From: Flavobacterium gilvum
Lineage (GTDB): Bacteria > Bacteroidota > Bacteroidia > Flavobacteriales > Flavobacteriaceae
DNA length: 64,000 nucleotides
Direction: 5' to 3'
Assembly: GCF_001761465.1 (NCBI RefSeq)
Contig: NZ_CP017479.1
Coordinates: 4,030,001-4,094,000 of the forward strand
Shown: positions 18,834 to 27,861 of the stretch, piece by piece
How the letters are laid out: every line of letters starts with the position of its first letter
How positions within the stretch are numbered: the first letter of the stretch is position 1
Made by a program: the position numbers and the translations under genes
The notes under the pieces: generated by a model
What the model saw: the letters and a program-made list of their open reading frames with translations, nothing else
Told to the model about the DNA's origin: nothing
Databases searched by the model: none

Positions 18834-19919
18834 ATGAACACAAAAGCCCGAATCATATCATTTTATTTACCTCAATATCATCCAATTCCTGAAAATGATG
18901 AATGGTGGGGAAAAGGCTTTACTGAATGGACCAATGTGGGCAAGGCAAAAGCTTTGTTTAAAAAACATTATCAGCCCCGTATTCCCGCAGATTTAGGCTA
19001 TTATGATCTCCGTGTTCCAGAAACCCGTAAAGCACAAGCGGATATGGCCCGTGAATATGGTATTGAAGGTTTTTGCTATTGGCATTATTGGTTTGGCAAT
19101 GGCAAACGATTAATAGAGAGACCTTTTAATGAAGTAATCGAATCAGGCGAACCAGATTTTCCTTTTTGTTTGGCTTGGGCTAATGAAACATGGAAGGGTT
19201 TTGATCATGGGCTACAGAATCGAAATGTTTTAATCGAACAATTGTACCCTGGTATTGAAGACTATACGGCTCATTTTAATGAAGTTTTGCCTGCGTTTAA
19301 AGACAAAAGATATATCACAATTGACAACAAACCGGTTTTCATGATTTACAAACCGCTAGCCGACCCAGAAATCCCTTTGTTTATAGAAACTTGGCGTAAA
19401 CTAGCAGTTGAAAATGGACTAATGGGAATTTATTTCATAGGACACAGTATGGATTTTACAATCAGCGACCAAAAACTATTGAAAACTGGAATTGATGCTA
19501 TAAATACGGTTCGATTAAACGATTTTTTGTCTGACAAAAAATCGCTTTCCAGAAAATTCTATAAAAGATACAACAAGATTTTTAGAAACAATATTAAAGT
19601 ATTCCCCTATAAAATTGCTTCTCAAAAATTTATTTCCCCTGATCTAGATAAAAAAGAAAATGTTTACCCTAGCATTATTCCCGGATGGGATCATAGTCCC
19701 CGCAGTGGTCGTGAAGGATTAATTTTAACAGATGCTAATCCTGAATTGTTTGAAAAACACGTTAAAGAAGCAGTTGAAATTGTAAAAAATAAAAATGATG
19801 AACATAAAATTATTTTTATTAAATCATGGAACGAATGGGCAGAAGGGAATTATATGGAACCCGACTTACGCTGGGGAACAAAATTCCTTGAAGCATTAAA
19901 AAGACAAGTTTTAAAATAA
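18834..19919 (+). CDS. GH99-like WbsX-family protein
   Basis: At 361 aa, with ARIISFYLPQYHPIPENDEWWGKGFTEWTNV at the N-terminus, FCYWHYWFGNGKRLIERP, LAWANETW and the C-terminal IKSWNEWAEGNYMEPD, this is a glycoside hydrolase 99-like domain protein of the WbsX family. GH99 itself is an endo-alpha-mannosidase family, and WbsX proteins occur in O-antigen clusters. No signal peptide is seen, so it should act in the cytosol; trimming, quality control or transfer are all possible. It starts 10 bp after the preceding GT2 stop and is co-transcribed with it. Confidence 0.87.
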   Translation: MNTKARIISFYLPQYHPIPENDEWWGKGFTEWTNVGKAKALFKKHYQPRIPADLGYYDLRVPETRKAQADMAREYGIEGFCYWHYWFGNGKRLIERPFNEVIESGEPDFPFCLAWANETWKGFDHGLQNRNVLIEQLYPGIEDYTAHFNEVLPAFKDKRYITIDNKPVFMIYKPLADPEIPLFIETWRKLAVENGLMGIYFIGHSMDFTISDQKLLKTGIDAINTVRLNDFLSDKKSLSRKFYKRYNKIFRNNIKVFPYKIASQKFISPDLDKKENVYPSIIPGWDHSPRSGREGLILTDANPELFEKHVKEAVEIVKNKNDEHKIIFIKSWNEWAEGNYMEPDLRWGTKFLEALKRQVLK

Positions 19920-20075
19920 ATGTCTTTATTATTCGTTCAAATAATAAATCGAAAAAAACACTGGCTTCTAATACATTATAAATAAAACCAAATTTATTAC
20001 GAAAAGAAAAGATTGAAATTAAATTAAACATTTAAAAGTATTTCTTCTCATGTTTACAATCAATATCGCTTAAAA

Positions 20076-21017
20076 ATGAAAATTACAATAATAAGCTATG
20101 ACAATTGGGGACTCAACAATCATTTAAAAATTGCTTTAGAAAAAAATGGGCATACTGTCCGTCATATTAATTTTTTTGATTTTAAATACAAATACCCTAA
20201 TTTTCGATCTAAACTTTATAATCTAATTTTAAAAATAATATCTCGCAAAAACATAAAAAACATTTATTACGGAAACGAAATACTAAAAATACTAAGAGAA
20301 AACAACGAAACCCAAGACGTTATTTTAACCATTAAAGGAGAATTTATTGACCCTAAATCTATTTTGGAGTTTAAGAAATACACCAAAAAATCAATTGCCT
20401 TTTTTAACGACAGTATTTCTAGATGCCCTCGAACAAAAAATGTTATCACCTGTTTTGACGAAGTATATTCTTTTGAAAAAGAAGACTGCTTAAAATATAA
20501 TTTGAAATTTATAACCAATTGGATTTACACCACCCCATCGACCAATAAACAAAAACAGTATCAGGTTTTTAATATTAGTTCCAAAGACAGGCGTTTTACG
20601 ATAACAGAAAAAATAGCCTCAAGTTTAAAAGAAAAAAATATCAATTATAAAATTATAGTGTTTGACAAAAAAAATAAAACTCAAATATCAAATGTCGAAT
20701 TCACATCGAAACAAATTCCTCTAGTAGAGGTTAACGATTATCTGAACAACTCCGAAGTTTTATTGGATATTAACAGGAAACATCAAAAGGGATTAACTTT
20801 TAGGGTATTTGAAAGCATTGGATTAGAAAAAAAACTAATTACCACAAATACCGACATTATTAATTATGATTTCTACAACCCTAATAACATCTTGGTTATA
20901 GACGAACAAAAGCCCGATATCCCATTGACTTTCTTCAATACTGATTATGAAAAAATACCGGAAGTCGTTTCTAATAAATATACGTTAGACCAATGGATCA
21001 AACAAGTTTTTTATTGA
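20076..21017 (+). CDS. Putative GT-B glycosyltransferase, CgeB-like (paralogue 2)
   Basis: A 313-aa protein opening MKITIISYDNWGLNNHLKIALEKNGHTV, a Rossmann-type start, and ending with the block GLTFRVFESIGLEKKLITTN...YDFYNPNNI. That block matches the 16733 protein at nearly every conserved position, placing both in one family. The N-terminal domains are much less alike, as expected if they take different acceptors. Function is inferred only from fold hints and neighbours. It lies 156 bp after the GH99-like gene and about 120 bp before the Wzi-like gene, which has its own promoter. Confidence 0.58.
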   Translation: MKITIISYDNWGLNNHLKIALEKNGHTVRHINFFDFKYKYPNFRSKLYNLILKIISRKNIKNIYYGNEILKILRENNETQDVILTIKGEFIDPKSILEFKKYTKKSIAFFNDSISRCPRTKNVITCFDEVYSFEKEDCLKYNLKFITNWIYTTPSTNKQKQYQVFNISSKDRRFTITEKIASSLKEKNINYKIIVFDKKNKTQISNVEFTSKQIPLVEVNDYLNNSEVLLDINRKHQKGLTFRVFESIGLEKKLITTNTDIINYDFYNPNNILVIDEQKPDIPLTFFNTDYEKIPEVVSNKYTLDQWIKQVFY

Positions 21018-21040
21018 TTCTTACAAAATATAACAAAATA

Positions 21041-21073
21041 TTGTACATAAAACCTCCTATAAAAGTATATTTG
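21041..21073 (+). promoter_or_regulatory. Promoter of the Wzi-like gene
   Basis: TTG at 21041-21043, a 22-nt spacer and TATATTTG at 21066-21073 match the flavobacterial promoter form. The ATG at 21138 is 64 nt downstream, leaving a leader of about 60 nt. Confidence 0.75.
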
Positions 21074-21137
21074 CATTTTTTATAGTAAACCTATTTGATG
21101 TTTTCACAAAAACATCATGTCTCCAAAAAATAAATTC

Positions 21138-22724
21138 ATGAAAATAAATTTTACATTAGTATTTATCATCCTGACGGTCTTATCTTTAAAAGCACAAAAC
21201 GTCACTGTAGGCTCAGTCGACATGATAGAACAAAGGAGCAGAAACGAACAATTATTAGGAAATGCAAATCCACTTGTTTCCTATACTTTAAGACCTCTAG
21301 CTTTGGACCTTGTTGACTCAACACAAACAAAATCTGATAAAAAAGTAAACATAAAAATTCTCCCAATAACCTTAACCCAACAGTACAACTCCTTTTATCC
21401 TAATGGTTGGAATGACGGTTCGATGATTCCTGCAAAAGGTTATCAATCATTGTTAAGCGCAGGATTGTTTGCCGAATATGGAATTTTAAGTATGCAACTG
21501 AAACCCGAAAATGTATATGCGGCTAATCCAAATTTTGATATTTTCCCTTTAACAGAGTCCAATGCGGCCCGATTTGCAAACATTTCTTACTTAAACACTA
21601 CTGATTTACCACTACCTTATGGTGACAAATCTTATCATAATTTGAACTGGGGACAAAGTAATATTAAGTTAAATATCAATAAATTTTCAGTTGGTGTATC
21701 TACCGAAAACTTATGGTGGGGTCCCGGAACCCGAAATTCGTTAGTCATGAGTAACAATGCTACAGGATTTTTGCATTTTACCCTGAATACGAGACAACCG
21801 GTTGAAACATGCATTGGAAGTTTTGAGGGACAAATAATATCCGGAAAACTCGTAGGATCAGGGAGAACAAGCCCAAAATCACAATTTATTATTGATGGAG
21901 TAGATTATGAAGTTGCTAAAAAAGATGATTGGCGTTATATTAATGGTCTTTCCATAAACTACCACCCAAAATGGATTCCTGGCTTGTTTCTAGGATTGAA
22001 CCGTACGATACAGGTTTATCGTGATGATATGGGACACAGTTTCACCGATTATATGCCAATATTTGATCCTTTTCAGAAAAAAAACTTGCCTGAAGAAGAT
22101 GCTAAAAACAGAGATCAATTGGCATCACTTTTCCTTAGATGGGTGATGAAAGAATCTAAATTTGAATTCTATGCCGAAAGTGGTTGGAACGACCATTCTG
22201 CAACTATTTGGGATTTATTTGATTCCCCAGAACATTCTAGAGCCTATCTTGCTGGATTCACAAAAATATTTATGCTGAATAAAGAAAAAAATAAATATTT
22301 AAAATTTAATTTTGAAAGCACTCATATGGAACAAAGTGCTGATCGAATTGTAAGACCAGCTGGTGCATGGTATCAACATGGGATTGTTTTACAAGGCTAT
22401 ACCAATAAAGGAGAAGTACTTGGAGCAGGAATCGGTCCGGGAAGTAATTTACAAACTCTGGATGTTAGTGTATGGAAAAATGATTTGGTTTGGGGAATAC
22501 AAGCAGAACGTTATGCCCATAATATGGATTTTTATTATGATGCATATACCTTTTACGACCATAAGTGGGTCGATTTACAATTAAATACTTATGCTTATAA
22601 AAAATATGGAGATTTGGGAATTCAAGCAAAACTTAACTTCGTCCAAATGAGAAACTTCCAGTATCAGAAAGAAGATAATAAATTCAATATGCAGTTTCAA
22701 TTGTCATTGCAATATCAACTATAA
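21138..22724 (+). CDS. Wzi-family capsule assembly outer-membrane protein
   Basis: The 528-aa protein has a signal peptide ending LSLKAQ, then a beta-rich body with STENLWWGPGTRNSLVMSNNATGFLHFTL, the conserved core of the Wzi/capsule assembly family, and alternating aromatic strands through the C-terminus (LNFVQMRNFQYQKEDNKFNMQFQLSLQYQL). E. coli Wzi is a beta-barrel that anchors K30 capsule at the surface. The ATG at 21138 is preferred over 21117 because it starts directly with MKINFTLVF and the signal peptide. A terminator follows at 22731. Its presence suggests that the glycan made nearby is retained at the surface. Confidence 0.85.
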   Translation: MKINFTLVFIILTVLSLKAQNVTVGSVDMIEQRSRNEQLLGNANPLVSYTLRPLALDLVDSTQTKSDKKVNIKILPITLTQQYNSFYPNGWNDGSMIPAKGYQSLLSAGLFAEYGILSMQLKPENVYAANPNFDIFPLTESNAARFANISYLNTTDLPLPYGDKSYHNLNWGQSNIKLNINKFSVGVSTENLWWGPGTRNSLVMSNNATGFLHFTLNTRQPVETCIGSFEGQIISGKLVGSGRTSPKSQFIIDGVDYEVAKKDDWRYINGLSINYHPKWIPGLFLGLNRTIQVYRDDMGHSFTDYMPIFDPFQKKNLPEEDAKNRDQLASLFLRWVMKESKFEFYAESGWNDHSATIWDLFDSPEHSRAYLAGFTKIFMLNKEKNKYLKFNFESTHMEQSADRIVRPAGAWYQHGIVLQGYTNKGEVLGAGIGPGSNLQTLDVSVWKNDLVWGIQAERYAHNMDFYYDAYTFYDHKWVDLQLNTYAYKKYGDLGIQAKLNFVQMRNFQYQKEDNKFNMQFQLSLQYQL

Positions 22725-22730
22725 AACAGA

Positions 22731-22756
22731 AAACAGCATTTTAAAAATGCTGTTTT
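22731..22756 (+). terminator. Terminator of the Wzi-like gene
   Basis: AAACAGCATT/AATGCTGTTT stem with a short A/T loop, followed by a T-run, starting 7 bp after the stop codon. Confidence 0.85.
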
Positions 22757-22865
22757 TTAATTTATTTATTATTTAAACAAACAGTTCACAATAGTCTTTA
22801 AATAATTAATTTTGTTCTCTTCAAAATTGCTCTTTTTTTGATTCTTTCATTATAACCAAAATACT

Positions 22866-23843
22866 ATGAAACTATCTGTTGCCATGTGCACTTATAATGG
22901 TGAAAAATATATCAAAGAACAACTTCACAGTATTTTAAACCAAACAATGGCTCTCGATGAAATTGTCATTTGTGATGATGGATCTAATGACAAAACGATT
23001 GCAATCATAGGAGAATTTCAGGATGAATTCCCTGGCAAAATTTTATTGTTTAAAAATCAGGATAATTTAGGAAGTACCAAAAATTTTGAAAAAGCCATCT
23101 CTATTTGTACAGGTGATTACATTTTTTTGAGCGATCAAGACGATATTTGGAAAGAAAATAAAGTTGAAAAAATCATTCAATATTTTATAGCGAATCAATC
23201 AACCGAAGCGGTTTTTACCAACGGTGATTTAATCAATGAAAAAAGTGAAAAATTCTCTCAAAATAGCCTTTGGGACTTTACTTTTTTCATGGAAAATCAA
23301 CTAACAAAACCAATTAACTTATACAACCATATTATATTTAAAGCAAATATGGTTACTGGTGCTACACTTTGTTTCAAAAAGGAAATTAGAAATTTAATTT
23401 TGCCTATTCCTAATATTAAAAAATTTTATCATGACGAATGGATTGCAATTGCAATTGCCAACCGAAATAATTTAGGCTATTTAACCGATAAATTGATTTC
23501 CTATAGAATTCATAACAATCAACAAAGTGGTTTTAGTAACAATCTTAAGGCTGATAAATCAAAAAAGTACCAATTAAAAAGCAACTATATATTAGGTCTT
23601 GATGAGCCTAAATCATTTAAGGAATACAATCAATTAGCCAAAGTCTACTATCGGAATTATCTAAAATTTAAATCAGCATCTAAGGAAGCTAAAGAAGAAT
23701 TCCCTGTAAATTTCAATGAAATTGCAGAGATTTATTTAAACTTATTCAAAAAATGTGAAAACTCGCTAAAAAAAAACAACCCAATTTTCTATTTTTTCAG
23801 AAATTTGACCGACAAAATACGAGGAAAAAGACAATTAAATTAA
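22866..23843 (+). CDS. GT2 glycosyltransferase (paralogue 2 of a pair)
   Basis: At 325 aa this mirrors 17817-18824: MKLSVAMCTYNGEKYIKEQLHSILNQT, CDDGSNDKT, FLSDQDDIWKENKVEK, MVTGATLCFKKE, FYHDEWIA and the tail IFYFFRNLTDKIRGKRQLN. The metal site is the SDQDD pair. It is the last glycan gene of the locus and lies 6 bp before tsaC, with which it may be co-transcribed although the functions are unrelated. Donor and acceptor unknown. Confidence 0.85.
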   Translation: MKLSVAMCTYNGEKYIKEQLHSILNQTMALDEIVICDDGSNDKTIAIIGEFQDEFPGKILLFKNQDNLGSTKNFEKAISICTGDYIFLSDQDDIWKENKVEKIIQYFIANQSTEAVFTNGDLINEKSEKFSQNSLWDFTFFMENQLTKPINLYNHIIFKANMVTGATLCFKKEIRNLILPIPNIKKFYHDEWIAIAIANRNNLGYLTDKLISYRIHNNQQSGFSNNLKADKSKKYQLKSNYILGLDEPKSFKEYNQLAKVYYRNYLKFKSASKEAKEEFPVNFNEIAEIYLNLFKKCENSLKKNNPIFYFFRNLTDKIRGKRQLN

Positions 23844-23849
23844 AACAAA

Positions 23850-24416
23850 ATGGACATTAATCAAGAAGTTCACAACGCATTTGAAGTAATAAAAGAAGGC
23901 GGAATCATACTTTACCCAACTGACACTGTATGGGGAATTGGTTGCGATGCAACCAATCCAGAAGCCATTGCCAAAATATACAAACTCAAACAAAGAGCCG
24001 AAACCCAAAGTATGATTTGCCTAATGAACGGCGAAAAAATGATTTATAATGTTTTCAAAGAAATTCCCGAAGTTGCCTGGCAAATCATGGATCTCTCTGA
24101 AAACCCAACTACTTTGATACTGGATCAACCGCGAAATGTGGCTCCAAATATTATCGCTCCCGATAACACATTGGGTATCCGCATTGTCAAAGAACCCTTT
24201 TGTTTCAAACTGATGGAGCGAATGAAAAAACCGTTAGTCTCAACTTCGGCAAACATTTCTGGGCAGCCAACACCAAAAAGTTTCAAAGAAATCAGTCCCG
24301 AAATTATAAAAGGCGTTGACTATGTTGTAAATTTGCACCACGATAAAATCGCTGGAAAACCTTCCACTATTATAAAATTGACAAGCGATTCGCAAGTGAA
24401 AATCATTCGGAAATAG
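23850..24416 (+). CDS. tsaC: L-threonylcarbamoyladenylate synthase (TsaC/Sua5/YrdC family)
   Basis: The 188-aa single-domain protein has GGIILYPTDTVWGIGCDATNPEAIAKIYKLKQRAETQSM, the nucleotide- and threonine-binding signature with the KxR motif, and STSANISGQPTPKSF near the C-terminus. It makes threonylcarbamoyl-AMP from threonine, bicarbonate and ATP for the t6A modification at position 37 of ANN-decoding tRNAs. Length is that of TsaC/YrdC rather than two-domain Sua5. It is followed 51 bp later by the CCA-adding enzyme, another tRNA gene. Confidence 0.93.
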   Translation: MDINQEVHNAFEVIKEGGIILYPTDTVWGIGCDATNPEAIAKIYKLKQRAETQSMICLMNGEKMIYNVFKEIPEVAWQIMDLSENPTTLILDQPRNVAPNIIAPDNTLGIRIVKEPFCFKLMERMKKPLVSTSANISGQPTPKSFKEISPEIIKGVDYVVNLHHDKIAGKPSTIIKLTSDSQVKIIRK

Positions 24417-24467
24417 TTTTTAGTTTTCAGTTTAGCCACTTTAAACTTTAAACTTTAGACAAAAATA

Positions 24468-25883
24468 ATGACATACAAAGAAGCCTTAAACAATAAAATA
24501 TTCGAAGTCATTTCGCAGGCATCCCAAGAACTTAATATCGAAAGTTACGTGATTGGGGGATTTGTCCGTGATTTACTTTTAAACAGAGATTCCAAAAAAG
24601 ATATTGATGTCGTGGCCGTTGGGAGCGGAATCGAATTAGCATTAAAAGTATCGGATTTACTTCCAAAAAAACCAAAAGTACAAGTTTTTAAGACTTATGG
24701 AACCGCAATGTTGCGTTTTGAAGATACCGAAATAGAGTTTGTTGGTGCCCGAAAAGAATCCTACAATCTCGACAGCCGAAATCCAATTGTAGAAAACGGA
24801 ACGCTCGAAGACGATCAAAACAGACGTGATTTCACCATCAATGCATTGGCTTTATCATTAAATCCAAAAACTTTCGGAGACCTTTCAGATCCTTTCGGAG
24901 GTATATCTGACTTGGAGAGCAAAATCATAAAAACTCCTCTCGATCCCGACATAACCTTTTCGGACGATCCTTTGCGAATGCTAAGAGGGATTCGTTTTGC
25001 TACGCAATTGGGTTTTGCCATAGACCAAAATTCATTGGACTCAATTGCCAAAAATGCAGAACGAATCAAAATCATTTCCGGAGAACGAATTGTCGAAGAA
25101 CTAAACAAAATTCTTTCGACAGACAAACCTTCGGTGGGTTTTTTATTGTTATACAAAACTGGACTTTTGGATATTATACTTCCGGAACTAACCGCCTTAA
25201 ATCAGGTAGAAGAAATAGAAGGACACACCCACAAAAACAACTTTTATCACACACTCGAAGTAGTCGACAACATTTGTCCCAACACTGATGATGTATGGCT
25301 GCGTTGGGCTGCTTTATTGCACGATATTGGAAAAGCACCGACAAAACGCTTCAACAAAAAACAAGGCTGGACTTTTCACGGACATGAATTCCTTGGTGGA
25401 AAAATGGCAAAAAAGATATTCGAACGCCTGCATATGCCGCTGAATCACAAAATGAAATTTGTACAAAAAATGGTCATTATGAGTTCTCGACCAATCGTTT
25501 TGGCACAGGATATCGTCACCGATTCAGCCGTTAGACGTTTGGTTTTTGATGCTGGAGAAGATGTTGAAAATTTAATGACACTCTGCGAAGCGGATATCAC
25601 AACCAAAAACCCGAACAAATTCAAAAAATACCATAAAAATTTTGAAATTGTTCGAAAAAAAATCGTCGAAGTCGAAGAACGTGACCATGTCCGTAATTTC
25701 CAACCACCCATTTCTGGCGAGGAAATTATGGAAATTTTCAACTTAAAGCCTTCACGAGAAATCGGAATGCTAAAAGATGCAGTGAAAGAAGCTATTTTGG
25801 AAGGAGAAATCCCAAACGAATATCAACGAGCTTATGATTTTGTATTGAAAAAAGGAGAAAAAATGGGATTGAAAAAAGTTTAA
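24468..25883 (+). CDS. cca: CCA tRNA nucleotidyltransferase with HD domain
   Basis: This 471-aa protein has the class II nucleotidyltransferase head [26 protein letters not shown] (metal-binding Asp45 and Asp47), [29 protein letters not shown], and an HD domain with [12 protein letters not shown] near residue 290. It adds or repairs the 3' CCA of tRNAs. The enzyme should be essential here: the three tRNA-Glu genes at 55.9-56.2 kb do not encode CCA. The HD domain may give phosphatase or phosphodiesterase activity. Confidence 0.93.
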   Translation: MTYKEALNNKIFEVISQASQELNIESYVIGGFVRDLLLNRDSKKDIDVVAVGSGIELALKVSDLLPKKPKVQVFKTYGTAMLRFEDTEIEFVGARKESYNLDSRNPIVENGTLEDDQNRRDFTINALALSLNPKTFGDLSDPFGGISDLESKIIKTPLDPDITFSDDPLRMLRGIRFATQLGFAIDQNSLDSIAKNAERIKIISGERIVEELNKILSTDKPSVGFLLLYKTGLLDIILPELTALNQVEEIEGHTHKNNFYHTLEVVDNICPNTDDVWLRWAALLHDIGKAPTKRFNKKQGWTFHGHEFLGGKMAKKIFERLHMPLNHKMKFVQKMVIMSSRPIVLAQDIVTDSAVRRLVFDAGEDVENLMTLCEADITTKNPNKFKKYHKNFEIVRKKIVEVEERDHVRNFQPPISGEEIMEIFNLKPSREIGMLKDAVKEAILEGEIPNEYQRAYDFVLKKGEKMGLKKV

Positions 25884-25940
25884 CAAATGTTCTTTATTAG
25901 TTTTCTCCATTTTGGTTAATTTTACAAAAAGCAAGAAACC

Positions 25941-26213
25941 ATGAGTATTTCCGACTTAAAATTAGAATTAATAACACAAATTGTGGCAATTGATGATGTC
26001 ATTCTTTTGAACAAAATTAAAGAAGCCATAATCTCCAATAACCCAAACTTCTTAGTTAGTGAACCAACTATGACTTATGAAAAAATCAGAGTTTTTTCAA
26101 AAGAAGAACAACGAAGAATAAATATTGCCTTAAAACAAGTTGAAAATGGCGATTATATTTCTGATGAAGAAGCCCAAATTGAAATAGAAAAATGGTTCGA
26201 AGAACAAGAATAA
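25941..26213 (+). CDS. Antitoxin of a RelBE/ParDE-like addiction module
   Basis: The 90-aa protein starts MSISDLKLELITQIVAIDDVILLNKIKEAI, a helical segment seen in Bacteroidota antitoxins, and ends YISDEEAQIEIEKWFEEQE, an acidic helix that would wrap the toxin. The toxin frame begins inside its last 22 bp, the classic overlap of type II modules. The toxin itself is interrupted (see 26192-26497), so this antitoxin may be functioning alone. The gene lies 57 bp after cca. Confidence 0.75.
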   Translation: MSISDLKLELITQIVAIDDVILLNKIKEAIISNNPNFLVSEPTMTYEKIRVFSKEEQRRINIALKQVENGDYISDEEAQIEIEKWFEEQE

Positions 26214-26497
26214 TTGTTTGGACAAGTTTTGCCAGAGTATCAAGAACTTCCATTTTTTCATATTGGAACAAAAGAAATAAATCCAAAACTTACAGCAAAA
26301 AACTTAATATTTTATTTCAAGAATCATTGATGCAACTTACAGTTTTCCCCGAAAGTTCAATAAAATCTAACAATCAAAATATAAGACTCAAAATAGCAAG
26401 TCACTTCGAAATTATTTAGTCCGTCACCGATACACATATTTTTATCCTAGACATCTGGGACACTCGACAAAATCCTCAAAATTTTCCAATTCAATGA
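26192..26497 (+). pseudogene. RelE/ParE-type toxin interrupted by an amber codon
   Basis: Reading from ATG 26192, the frame encodes a basic protein (VRRTRIIVWTSFARVSRTSIFSYW..RNKSKTYSKKL) up to a TAG at 26417-26419. The same frame then continues for 25 codons (SVTDTHIFILDIWDTRQNP...) to TGA at 26495-26497. The post-stop part carries the conserved RelE/ParE ending (IFILDIWDTRQNP), where active toxins have the C-terminal strand and catalytic residues. The stop replaces a position where relatives have an aromatic residue, so one base change would explain it. The truncated 75-aa product is probably inactive. Its final TGA overlaps the ATG of the heme A synthase gene. Confidence 0.75.
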
Positions 26498-27519
26498 AAA
26501 TAAAAAAAAACAAATCCGTAATTATCTGGCTCCTATCGGGTTGCTTTTTAGTGTTCGTAATGGTAGTTGTAGGTGGCATCACCCGATTAACCAATTCTGG
26601 TTTATCCATGACCGATTGGCATTTGGTAACCGACACCCTCCCGCCTCTTACCGAAGCCAAATGGCAGGAAGCTTTCGAACAATACAAACAATTTCCCGAG
26701 TATCAAAAAATCAACATTCATAACGATTTTACACTTTCCGATTACAAATTCATCTATTTCTGGGAGTGGTTTCACCGTTTCATCGGAAGAATAATAGGTT
26801 TGGTTTTCGTCGTTCCGTTTATTTATTTTTTATTCAAGAAAAAAATCGACAAAGCTACTCTAAACAAATGTTTTGTCCTACTAGGAATGGGCGCTTTGCA
26901 AGGATTCTTTGGTTGGTTTATGGTAAGAAGCGGATTGGTAGACAACCCAGATGTGAGTCATTTCCGTCTTTCATTGCACCTTACATTTGCCTTCATCACC
27001 TTTGCCTACACGCTTTGGGTAGCCTTAGACCTAATCTATCCCGACAGAAAACCGGCTAATATCCCGTTACGAAAAATAGCGCAATTCACTTTATTCTTCC
27101 TGCTCTTGCAAATCATCTACGGAGGTTTTGTTGCCGGACTAAATGCAGGACTTATCCACAACCATTGGCCAATGATGAGCGACGGGCAATTCGTTCACGA
27201 AACAGTCTTTTTGGAACAAAAAACACTTTTCCTAAACCTTGTTGAAGGAAAAAGCGGTGTGCAATTCGTTCACAGAACATTAGCCTATGTTGTAGTCGGA
27301 TTCATTTTATTTTTGTTCTTCAAAAGCAAAAAAAGCAAGCTCGACAATCAGCAAAAAAGCGGAGTAAACGCTTTGGTTGCACTTGTATTTCTGCAGTTTA
27401 TCCTAGGTGTTTATACCCTGTTATACTATGTTCCGCTTTGGTTGGGCTTGGCTCATCAGGTAAATGCCTTCTTCCTGCTGACCGCAATGACTTACACGCT
27501 TCATCGATTGAGCAAATAA
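26494..27519 (+). CDS. ctaA: Heme A synthase (COX15/CtaA)
   Basis: The 341-aa polytopic membrane protein has VVVGGITRLTNSGLSMTDWH at the N-terminus, EFEYYKQFPEY-like spacing (EQYKQFPEYQKIN), FIYFWEWFHRFIGRIIGL, HFRLSLHLTFAF, and GGFVAGLNAG...HRTLAYVVV, the histidine-bearing helices of COX15. The enzyme converts heme O to heme A for cytochrome c oxidase. Its ATG overlaps the last codon of the decayed toxin frame (ATGA). No cytochrome oxidase gene is adjacent. A long palindrome follows at 27580. Confidence 0.94.
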   Translation: MKIKKNKSVIIWLLSGCFLVFVMVVVGGITRLTNSGLSMTDWHLVTDTLPPLTEAKWQEAFEQYKQFPEYQKINIHNDFTLSDYKFIYFWEWFHRFIGRIIGLVFVVPFIYFLFKKKIDKATLNKCFVLLGMGALQGFFGWFMVRSGLVDNPDVSHFRLSLHLTFAFITFAYTLWVALDLIYPDRKPANIPLRKIAQFTLFFLLLQIIYGGFVAGLNAGLIHNHWPMMSDGQFVHETVFLEQKTLFLNLVEGKSGVQFVHRTLAYVVVGFILFLFFKSKKSKLDNQQKSGVNALVALVFLQFILGVYTLLYYVPLWLGLAHQVNAFFLLTAMTYTLHRLSK

Positions 27520-27579
27520 TTTTTTCAGGAGCGAAAGAATAGGCTTTATCAGCAGGCATGGATTCCTGCTATCCGTTGC

Positions 27580-27628
27580 AATCCTTGTGAACCGTCTCGC
27601 CTTTGGGACGAAACGGTTCACAAGGATT
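27580..27628. repeat. Palindromic repeat in the 27520-27861 gap
   Basis: A perfect 16-bp inverted repeat (27580-27595 and 27613-27628, core CCTTGTGAACCGT) sits in a 342-bp gene-free stretch. The surrounding GCTATCCGTTGCAATC...GGATTTTCGCTTCTATC matches the flanks of a palindrome at 50541-50610, so this is one copy of a dispersed element. It may double as the ctaA terminator. The remainder (27660-27861) holds only A+T-rich DNA and a TATTTTTG box at 27811-27818 before the next gene. Confidence 0.7.
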
Positions 27629-27861
27629 TTCGCTTCTATCAGGGCTAAAGAATAAGCAATAGTCCATTTTTGGAAACATCTCCTGTTCTTTATGTTCCAG
27701 CAAAGAACGAAGCAATCTCAGGAAGCTTAGTACATAAAATCAATCATTAAAAAGGACAAACTACGCGAGATTGCCTCGTTCCTCTCAAAGACATAACGAA
27801 AAAAAAACGTTATTTTTGTAGTTCCTCAATATTGTCTCACCCTTTTGTTTTATCATAAAAA

